Shown: positions 55,890 through 64,000 of the stretch, piece by piece
Position numbering within the stretch: the stretch's first letter is position 1
Layout of the letters: each line of letters begins with the position of its first letter
Assembly: GCA_963931865.1 (NCBI GenBank)
Contig: OZ007511.1
Span: 124,001 to 188,000, forward strand
Reading direction: 5' to 3'
Origin: Axinella damicornis
Lineage: Eukaryota > Porifera > Demospongiae > Axinellida > Axinellidae
DNA length: 64,000 nt
Position numbers and translations under genes: made by a program
Notes under the pieces: generated by a model
Database searches by the model: none
Told to the model about the DNA's origin: nothing
Seen by the model: the letters and a program-made list of their open reading frames with translations, nothing else

Positions 55890-56663
55890 GCCAGCTGTGT
55901 ACCAGGAGCGGAGGGAGGCCTGGAGGACAGCCTCGACAGTGAGCTGACCCCACCCTACTTCAGTATGGCGTGTGCACTCATCTAATCCTAACACTTTCTC
56001 ACATGCACCCACACACCCACACCCCACACACCCCCACCCCACACACCCCCACCCCACACACCCCCACCCCACACACCCCCACCCCACACACCCCCACCCC
56101 ACACACCCCCACCCCACACACCCCCACCCCACACACCCCCACCCCACATGCCCTCACCCCCCACCCCACACTCCCCCACCCCACACGCCCTCACCCCACA
56201 CACCCCCACCCCACACACCCCCACACAGCCTCATCAACTTCTGGCTGTTCCATCCTGTACGTCCTCAGTCCCACGTCCCCCCCTTCCCACCCTCCCCTCT
56301 CCACCTACCTTGACAAATACTGGTACATACAAGGGGACAAGCAAGGAAGGTTCGTCAGGTGTAGTCTTGGCCATCATGTGACTGATCATGTGACTACCAT
56401 ATGAAACGTTTCTACTACAGATTGTACCTGTGGGACATCCGTAAGATCAGAGAGGAAGCCCCTGCGCCCAATTGCAACGACCCTATCCAGCCAGACACTA
56501 GTGCCTGTATTGCAGACTCCTGGGACACTCCAGCCATGCCCTGCGGCCTCACTGACATGCTGGTAGGTCATGTGACTCACATGTGACTGTCATGGGAAGT
56601 TACATAACTATAATGAACTCCTGGATTGTTATGAAGTTCAACTCCACCTACCATTTTCAGTTC

Positions 56664-56696
<33 letters not shown>

Positions 56697-59600
56697 ACCT
56701 CAGTACCCCGGTGACACTCCACCCCCCACCATATCCTGTGCACTCTATCTCACGTCCTTTGGTCGGCTGGTGTGTGGACAGACGGACGGATGCATAGCTG
56801 TGCTCTCTGCTACACAGGCAGCCACAGTGCTCATGCTGCAGCCAAGGAAGTTCTCTCGAGGTTAGTATACCACCTGAGTACAGGTTAGTAAAAGTCAGTA
56901 TACCATCTGAGATACATGTAGTCCTGGATAATCCAGTTTACCAAGGACAGTAATTTTGTAGTGTTACTCAGTAAATCTCTGCATACCTCTGCATTCCCTC
57001 AGTGTATCTCCGCATACCTCAGTATACTGTCTGTCCTAGGTTGGCCGCAGTACTGTATCATGAAGGGGCACAAGGGCAGAGTGAGCACCCTCCTCCACCC
57101 CTACTCCAACAGCCGGGCGTACAATAGCGACCATCTTGTGTCTGGAGGGGCAGATTTTACTGTCAAACTATGGGATTTGTATTCGGGCATGTTGGTGCAT
57201 ACCTTTGCTGTGCATGGCGGCGAAGTGAAGAGCATTGTCAGCTGCCCGCCTGATATCAATGTGAGTACGTGAGGGTGAGTCGTGTGAAGGGGGAGGGTGA
57301 GTGTGGGAGGGTGAGATGTGGGTGAACGAAGTGAATGCTGTGGTACCGACTTGGAACAAGATGAGCCCGTTGATTTAGCTGGACTTACAGCAATGGAAAA
57401 GGATGCTGCAGACACCGGTGATGAAGCTGTCGATCCCACGTTCAATCTTGACTCAAAACACGAAGTCTGATGTCGATCACATTTAATATTGAGAGTTGAG
57501 ACTGATAAAATAATTGGACAAAGTTGCTCTCGGTCTTTTCTTGTGTTTCCAGCTGACAAAGCAGCTTACCTAGGAGACACAAACGGCTGCAGAGTTTGCT
57601 GCCGTGATGAAGTGAACCCCATTGAGCATGTATGGGCTCAGGCAAAGCACTGTTCAAAGGCGTACTGCAGATATGGAATCATAAGCCTCCGGAACATTTT
57701 GATTTGGTGACTCTAGAAATGTGAGAGCGTGAGCATTTGAGGGTGTGTCATGAAATTCATCCTGTAGTATTTTCCACTTATCCACACACATGCCTCACAC
57801 ACCCTCACACCTTCACACACCCTCACAGCCCCGCCTCCAAACCTGTGTCTGCTCCATTGCAGAGGACTATTCTGTGACCATACTCTCCCTCTCGGAGCGG
57901 AAGTGTCTCCTACTGGCGGGCGGCCACTCCTCCCCGGTGGACTGCGTCCGATGGAGGCTGGAGGAGGACTTCTTGCTGGTGTCGTGCGTGGATGGAAAGC
58001 TGTATGTGTGGCAGATAGAAACAGGTGAGGGAGAGAAGGGGGAGAAGGAGTGGGGGAAGGTGAATGGAGGTAGGGAAAGGGGAGGAAGGAGTGGGGGAGA
58101 GGGCGTGGGAGGGAAGGAGGAAGGATAAGGTATTGATGGAGAAGAAGCCAGAAAAGTTTCATCATGTCCATACTACACACTCACACAATTTAGGTTCCCT
58201 TGATCGCTGTGTGGAAGGCGAGAATGCAAAAATCATCCTCGACAACTCTCCCGTTTCCTCTCCGATCTCCTACCCCTCCTCCTCCACGCCCCTCCAAGTC
58301 CGTAGCCTCCGGGCGGGAGAGAAGGACCCGCTCATCCAGGTCCTGTTCTTCGATCCTCAGAGTCTCATCATGAGGCTGTCCAAGATGGAGGCCGAGAAGG
58401 TGCCAAAGCAGCGGAAACCAAAGCAAGCCGATGCTTTCAAAACATACCTCTATGCTCGGAGGCACTTCGGAACTGGTGAGATAGTACACTTATATACATA
58501 CATACATACACATACATCCACTTTGCATTTGGCAGTATACTGCATTATACGCTCTGTACATGACATTGTATAAATAACATAGAGCACAGTATGCAGTGCT
58601 TGACTATATACGACCCAAGACACGAGGGTGAAGGGTGTTTATGATCACATCCATGACCATGCTCCATCATGAAAGACGTACTCTGACATGTTATTACACC
58701 AGTTTTACGTTTTGACAATGGGATGTATACGTGTTCGCACTTTTACATGTTCGCACTATCTATGTGTGTCACAGAACCTTGTTACATGTATACAGGTGCG
58801 GCCTCGGGTCCTCCGACTGGGCGAGCTCCGCCGCGGCAGGGGTCAATCTCAGGCTCCCTCACGCACAGCCTAGGGAGCACCGTGGACTCCTCAGCCACTG
58901 GTAGCTCACGGCAGCAGGAGCGGGCCAGGGAGGTGCTGGGACAAGTGGTAGCCAGCCAGACGAAGGTGGAGCAGCTCAAGGAAGAGGCTCCTGGTACGAT
59001 TGTGGACATCGTGCGGTTGCTGCTGTCCTGCCTCCACGCTTGGAATCTCGATGAGGCCCTGGACACCTCATGTGAGGAAGTGCTGGGGCTCGTACGGCCG
59101 TGCAAGCCCGTCTCATTTGGCCTGCTCAGCAAGGGAGGCTGTTTGTCTCTTGTCTTGCCAGGATGGGGTCTGAGAATTCGAACTCGATTTGACCCGCAAA
59201 ACAGGAGGGATGTTGAAAACATGGGCGAAGCAGACGTCACCCAAGGTCTGTCAGCCTCCTCTGGTGGTGCAGGGTCCCAAGAAACTCTCTTGAGTTCGGA
59301 GGGGAAAGTTCCTGCCGCTGACTCAAAGCAGATTGCTGTGCCCATCTTTGATCAAAAGTACCACATCCGGTGGCAACTGTCCCGCTCCCTGACAACGCAG
59401 CACCTGCTGACCATGGTCTCCATCACCAACACCCTCATGAACCAGAGTGTCGGTGCACACGCTCTCGCCTCCAGCTCCGGCGTGTGGAAGCGTCAGACTG
59501 AGTCCCTGGACGACCTCGAGGACAGTGACTCGGATAGTGAGGAGGTCCAGACCCAGAGAGACAACATGATCAGAGCTGTCTGGAGCCAGGTAGCCTAGCG

Positions 59601-62600
59601 ACTGGCGTGAAGGCTAAGGTTTCCTAGCCTCATTCCCAGGCCCCCACCCAGCTTTTCGTTGCTTGCAGTACGTTCTTCGTGCAACCAAAAATGGCGTGGG
59701 CCTGGGAACGAGGCTAAGGTTTCCCATCAGTGAACCTTGCATGCAAACCAAGTTGAACCTTTGTGTCGGTGCTTTCAGTGCTACACTGTGTGTTACCAGT
59801 GCATGTGTTATCAGTGGTTGTCACTGACCCAGGTGGCTGCGTTGCACTGTGTTATGCTGCCAGAGCGGATGGAAGGAAAGTTCCGCCCTCCCCACCTCCC
59901 CGTGCTAGCGTCACGATTCCTCGACCCCTGCCAAGCTGTGAGCACTTCAAATTCTTGTGCTGTGCTATACTGTAATATGATGTAGCGTGTTCTCCCACCC
60001 TTTCCCTCTCCCCTTGCCCTCTCCCCTTGCCCTCTCCCCTTGCCCCCTGCCCCTCCCCTTGCCCTCTCCCCCCTGTCCCTCCCCTTCCCCCCTCCCCTTG
60101 CTCCCTCCCCTTGCCCCCTGCCCTCTCCCCTTACCCCCTCCCCTTGCCCCCAGATCCGGGAAGCCTCTCAAGCCCTCCTACAAGCTGAGCTGCGAAGGAT
60201 TGGGCCCAAGGGACGTAAACAGCTTGTGCAAGACTGGGCTAACAAGCTGCAGTCTCCTGTGAGCTTCAAGACCTCAACTGACCAGGCTAAGCCACGTTTC
60301 ATTGAAGAGTCGGACGCAGGGGAGGGGGTGGGGCCAATCCCCACCCAGCAACAGCAAGCAACATCACTGATCATCCTTGGAATGATTGGGGCAGAGTTTT
60401 GCAGCGAGGTCGACAAGGCCCAGTTGATGAGGAGGAAGTCTGAATCTGGCAAGGCAGGGAAGAGGGGATCTGGCCAAGTGGTCGAACTGGAGAACATGGA
60501 CCCAATGATCGCACGGCAGACTGCAAAGACACTGCAAGCGGTTTTGTTGGAGAAGCCAAGCTCCAAGGCTAGCCTGCACTCAAACTTGAGATGCTCAGCT
60601 GCTGAACTGATTGGGCGAGGTTTTCACCTGTGGGAGAAGTACGTTGACATCGCACAGGTTGGTTTGTTTGCCCGTTGTGTTTGTTGCCTAGCAACAGAAA
60701 ATGTCTGCTGTGAAAGGTAGTCACTCTTATCGTAGAGTGGGATTTTCAACGAAGTAGATTTTGCCAAGTTCATGCTTCAACCAGTGGAGGATTCTCGTTT
60801 GATGATGTCGTAGTCCGGGCAGTTATGTCCGGAGCTTATGGGTTTGCACGGAGTGTGCACCAATATGAATACAGTACATCAGTGATCTGGCCAGTGCAGA
60901 TGAGGTTCATATACTGTGTGTGACCAGCAAGTCACGGGGAAGTGACGCCGTATCTCAGTGTGTGAATGAGATATGAAGCTGGTGATTGTACCATTGTGAT
61001 CAGCATGTAAAGAGCTTTCAAATGATGTCCTAAAATTGGATTTTGATACCAGTTGCATTTTTGCCAAAAATCGCAGTTGACCAAAGGCTATAATCCATGG
61101 TTTTTTCATGATTTTGGGTCAAAATTCAACTGACAACAAAAAGGACATCATTGGAATGCTCCATTGATGCTGAACACAATGGTGCAAATCCCAGCTTCAT
61201 ATCTCATTCCTAGCCCAAGATACCTAGCGTAGTACAACACTGAAGCTCGTTCCCAGGCTATGTGCCTTCGCAGTCTATAGCTAGGAACAAGACTATACAA
61301 CATTTAGCCTAATTCCTGTCACTAGGTACGGGAATCAGATGTGGAGCCGGGGATTGTGATCAGCACGTAAAGAGCTTCAAAAGATATCCGAAGATTTTAA
61401 AATGTCGTTCGCATTTTTGCCAGAGTAGTACAGACTACTGTGTGAGTATATGAATTTTAATGCAACATGTGCATGACCTATGACCCCTGAACTTTGACCC
61501 TTGTAGGTTGTGATGGGCCTGCTGGACCTGGTGATCCAGTACAGCCCGGTGGCTGTCGGGAAGGAGGAGGCTAAGAAGATCTCGTCTTCCAAGTCGATTA
61601 AGTTTGCATCTGAGATTGCTCACAAGGCTCTTAACTTGATGGTCCTCCTTCGACCAGTTACCATGGTGACCAGTCTCGCAAAGGAGGTTGCTACATTTCT
61701 TGCTTCACAGCATGTGACCCACTTCCCTCACTCCTCTCTGCCGCCCATTCAGGTGTGTGCGTGCATGTGTGAGCGTGTGACTGAGTGTGTAGGGGGAGGG
61801 GTACACGACATGACTCAGTGTAGGTCGACAGAGAGACTGATTCAGCCTAAAGAGATGAAATGTACAGGCCACACTTCTCCCTCCACCACTGTCTTTTGCT
61901 ATTAGTCCTTTGCTCTGACCTTTGACTCCAGGTTGGGGTGACCCCACCCCCCAACACAGGTGGTATTGTAACCCCGCCAAACATCCTCCTTCCCTCCACC
62001 AAGTGGGAGATTCTGGACCTCATGAAAACCATTATTGAGAAGTCCTCACAGCAGCTCTCCCTGCAGCTATTGGAGGTAGGCGTGGTCAACACCTGGGTGG
62101 GTGTGGCCAGGAAGTCACATGACATGCAGGTGCACTGTTTCACTGCCCCAGGTTGTGGACATTGTCCTGTTCTGCCTGGAGCAGGAGCAGCTGAAGAAGA
62201 GAAACCTCCTCGAGTTGTTTCCCGCCTTCTCCAGGTGAGGGCAGTCAGCAATGCAATAGGCGCACACACAACATAGCTACACACTAGTGCACCACACACA
62301 CACAATACCACCTTTCAGCTAGCTCTCACGCACACACAAACACATCACACACACGTGCACACACACACAATACCACCTTTCAGCTAGCTCTCACGCACAC
62401 ACAAATACAACACACAAACACACACACGTGCACACACACACACGTGCACACACACAAACACAACACACACACGTGCACACACACAAACACAACACACACA
62501 CGTGCACACACACAAACACAACACACACACGTGCACACACACACACGTGCACACACACAAACACAACACACACGTGCACACACACACGTGCACACACACA

Positions 62601-63366
62601 AACACAACACACACACACACACACACGTGCACACACACAAACACAACACACACACGTGCACATTCAGGATCCCTAACATCAGCTACTCTGCTAAGACAAA
62701 GCGCCTGGCAGTTGGAGCACGCTCTGGACAAGTAGGCATTTACGACCTCAAGCAGGGAAGAACACAGGTACTCCGGTAGCTGTTGCTCTGATAGAATACC
62801 TTGACAACCAGCCGACCATCTCATGTGCAGATGCTGACTGCGCACAACCATGCTGTCACTGTCCTCCTGTTCTCTGACGATGGCAGGATGTTGGCAACCT
62901 ATGCCTATGGTGACTCCAACTTGTCTGTATGGCAGGTGAGCATGCAGCACAGTGTTACCACATGACAGTCACATGACATAATTATCACATAATGGTCACA
63001 TGACAGGTGGTCAGGATATTAATTTGTGTACAATAGCTACCACATTTAGGTGGGCATCACATGATGGTCACATGATGTTAACTTGGACACTGACAGCTAG
63101 TTCAGGTGTCACACAACAGTCACTCGGCCTTAGACTGGTTATATCAGGTGTGCTAGTCACACCCTCAACTTTTTTTCTCCTAGATTGGTGGTACGTCTCT
63201 GTTTGGGGGCATGATCAACCAGACGCCTAAACTGATTAACGGCTGGCCAGCCATCTCCAGTACCTCTCCGAGTTCTCATGTGAACTACATTCGTCTGGAG
63301 TGGTCGGGGTCTCGGAGCATTGTCCTGCACATGCCTGGCGGGGTGGAGTGCAAATACTCTCTGTAG
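51288..63366 (+). CDS. WDR7: WD-repeat protein WDR7 (rabconnectin-3 beta)
   Basis: 23 exons in consistent phase encode 1436 aa (human about 1490): 51288-51461, 51977-52086, 52311-52389, 53746-53835, 54326-54404, 54935-55128, 55236-55393, 55895-55938, 56229-56349, 56421-56562, 56704-56860, 57040-57260, 57829-58024, 58194-58475, 58796-59589, 59833-59937, 60154-60657, 61507-61752, 61932-62075, 62152-62234, 62668-62767, 62831-62935, 63184-63366. Family role: beta subunit of rabconnectin-3, which with DMXL proteins controls V-ATPase assembly on endosomes and synaptic vesicles. N-terminal WD40 repeats include SGQICLWDV, GTLSIWDG, GVAKLWLL, GRLYLWDI and FTVKLWDLYSG. Conserved middle blocks are LLLSCLHAWNLDEALD, SFGLLSKGG, SLTTQHLLTMVSI, ALHCVMLP, QALLQAELRRIG and ELIGRGFHLWEKYVD; two C-terminal WD repeats end near LHMPGGVECKYSL. 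The exon ending at 54404 uses a GC donor. Identity is certain; the short exon 55895-55938 and exon 56229-56349 are least conserved. Confidence 0.95.
51527..51976. repeat. CT-rich tract up to WDR7 exon 2 acceptor
   Basis: About 450 bp of CCTCCTCCCT-type pyrimidine sequence that runs straight into the CAG at 51974-51976. Confidence 0.95.
52562..53601. repeat. Near-perfect 1.04-kb palindrome
   Basis: The left arm 52562-53086 (525 bp) and right arm 53092-53601 (510 bp) are inverted copies with few mismatches and small indels (for example about 8 extra nt near 52891 on the left). The centre is a 5-nt loop (gtttt, 53087-53091). It lies entirely in WDR7 intron 3. Transcripts would form a hairpin with a stem of over 500 bp. 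Each arm holds a GTCTGGTTCCCA/TGGGACCAGAC pair that recalls the foldback family. No clear target duplication is seen at the outer ends. Confidence 0.93.
53838..54200. repeat. CT-rich tract in WDR7 intron
   Basis: CCCCTCTCCCCTCCCTCT-type repeats directly after the donor at 53836. Confidence 0.93.
54432..54930. repeat. CT-rich tract up to WDR7 exon 6 acceptor
   Basis: About 500 bp of CTCCCTCCTCCTCCCT-type sequence ending a few nt before the TTAG acceptor at 54934. Confidence 0.93.
55375..55815. repeat. WDR7: 43-bp minisatellite made of a WDR7 exon end plus splice donor
   Basis: About ten copies of a 43-bp unit. Each contains gtacaagctgtcaccacg followed by gtaatc, the last exonic bases of the exon ending at 55393 and its donor. 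Some copies read ccacag, removing the match; one carries a 5-nt insertion. Confidence 0.92.
55861..55889. repeat. Poly-C (29 nt) at WDR7 acceptor
   Basis: The run ends 5 nt before the CAG acceptor at 55894 and must serve as its polypyrimidine tract. Confidence 0.9.
55998..56226. repeat. 14-bp (CCACCCCACACACC)n repeat
   Basis: About 15 copies of a C/A repeat ending at the CAG acceptor of the WDR7 exon starting at 56229. Confidence 0.92.
56665..56696. repeat. Poly-C (32 nt) at WDR7 acceptor
   Basis: The run ends 7 nt before the CAG acceptor at 56703. Confidence 0.9.
57318..57712 (+). pseudogene. Broken transposon-derived fragment (DDE transposase-like)
   Basis: In a WDR7 intron, codons for NPIEHVWAQAK (57617-57650) match the block seen near the C-terminal end of Tc1/mariner-type DDE endonucleases. 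A separate in-frame stretch at 57340-57469, rich in Asp/Glu (EQDEPVDLAGLTAMEKDA), also looks coding. Stops separate the pieces and no start or full domain is present. Confidence 0.4.
59625..59716. mobile_element. 92-bp foldback element
   Basis: TAGCCTCATTCCCAGGCCC with inverted GGGCCTGGGAACGAGGCTA. Flanks are aggtttcc on both sides (59617-59624 and 59717-59724), extending to 9 bp if the terminal A is shared. In a WDR7 intron. Confidence 0.8.
59995..60150. repeat. CT-rich tract up to WDR7 exon acceptor
   Basis: CCCTCTCCCCTTGCCCT-type repeats ending at the CAG acceptor at 60153. Confidence 0.9.
60658..61506. other. WDR7 intron with a diverged duplicated block
   Basis: Two related blocks, about 61000-61075 and 61355-61425 (agcatgtaaagagctttcaa versus agcacgtaaagagcttcaaa), lie in the same orientation; an inverted relative sits near 61115-61180. 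A partial foldback-type end (CTCGTTCCCAGGCTA) is at about 61248. No coding sequence. Confidence 0.6.
62275..62660. repeat. (CA)n / CACACACGTGCACA repeat
   Basis: About 380 bp of CA-rich sequence with regularly spaced ACGTGCAC palindromes, in the WDR7 intron before the exon starting at 62668. Confidence 0.93.
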
Positions 63367-64000
63367 GAGCCAACTCTCAGTCAAATCACACGTTACACTG
63401 TGAAAGTTTACAGTGAAACATTGTTCCACTTACTCTCTACAAATGCTTAAATGGCAGGGAAGTATTGTAAATAATTATTAGAGATCAGAATGACAAATGC
63501 AACCATTGGTTGAAATGAGTGGCCAGCTAGCATCGTATACCCAAGCCCAATGATCAAGACCTGAAGACCGCACAGGCCTGGGATCGAACTAGGCTTCAAA
63601 GGTTCGGTAACCCACAAGCCGTTCTTCTGCTGTTATCGTAAATGAGTAATTTTCAGGCATTGCAATATGACAGATCTGAATACACACGCACACTACTGGT
63701 GCACACGTGCTGAGCACCAGTCATTGTTGGAGACACATTTTATTGTCACATCAGTAGACAGATGGAGCTTTTAGTTCTGTTAACGGTCTTGTCTGCATCC
63801 TCTTGTCGCTGGGATCTTAGAGAGCTTCTTAGGTGCTGCAGGGAGGGAGGGAGATATATCGATCGAGGGAGGGAGGGTGAAATGGGTGTATGCCTGGATG
63901 GATGGAGGTAGCCAGTGATACCACTTAAGCCATGCAGGCTTGACATATACTTGCTGGGTGTACGATGAGCTTTACATGACTGTGCTTTGATTACTCCTAT
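63367..64000. other. WDR7 3' flank
   Basis: Non-coding. On the minus strand CTAGTTCGATCCCAGGCCT (about 63597-63579) resembles a tRNA B box and may be a SINE remnant. A GGGA-rich patch lies at 63841-63878. No gene is recognised. Confidence 0.5.

Overview
This is nuclear DNA from an animal. Genes are split into many short exons with GT-AG introns, and the products (six-IQ myosin V, WDR7/rabconnectin-3 beta, TIMM29, NAXE, cytosolic aconitase/IRP, DHFR, a RhoGEF with MORN repeats) are typical of metazoans. Compact spacing, small introns, a LINE 3' end, tRNA- and 5S-derived SINEs and many minisatellites fit an invertebrate. A sponge or other early-branching marine animal is my best guess, but this is inference and no single marker proves it.

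The ten protein genes alternate strictly in strand and form five consecutive head-to-head pairs: ACO1-like (-, 3' end outside the window) / repetitive secreted protein (+); MYO5 (-) / NAXE (+); TPR protein (-) / type I membrane protein (+); DHFR (-) / TIMM29 (+); RhoGEF-MORN (-) / WDR7 (+). Four pairs share a start-to-start gap of only 112-214 bp; the fifth gap is 2.8 kb. Six of the gene models (ACO1 part, secreted protein, MYO5, DHFR, RhoGEF-MORN, WDR7) were assembled exon by exon with consistent reading phase: MYO5 has 24 exons and 1713 aa, RhoGEF-MORN 23 exons and 1324 aa, WDR7 23 exons and 1436 aa, DHFR 5 exons and 191 aa.

Layout: 1-2450 is a purine-rich tract lying inside an ACO1 intron; 2495-2942 is a foldback transposon; 3072-6381 ACO1; 6596-7720 secreted repeat protein; 8351-9130 LINE remnant; 9680-25746 MYO5, whose introns hold at least six minisatellites; 25931-28839 NAXE; 30116-31276 TPR protein; 31491-34276 membrane protein; 34328-35651 DHFR; 35764-36330 TIMM29; 36331-39579 intergenic with a tRNA/5S composite SINE; 39580-48477 RhoGEF-MORN; 48478-51287 intergenic with SINE, foldback and hAT-like MITE copies; 51288-63366 WDR7; the rest has no gene.

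The most unusual content is non-coding. (1) A family of foldback elements with ends TAGCCTCGTTCCCAGG, 35 to 448 bp long, is present in about ten copies; most are flanked by matching 9-bp direct repeats, so even the 35-bp copy looks like a true insertion. (2) Four minisatellites are amplified exon-end/5' splice-site junctions; one of them repeats an IQ-motif exon tail plus donor about 18 times. (3) Very long sense-strand pyrimidine tracts, including pure poly-C runs, sit directly against 3' splice sites in several genes, always in the same orientation relative to transcription. (4) A near-perfect palindrome of about 1.04 kb with a 5-nt centre lies in a WDR7 intron.
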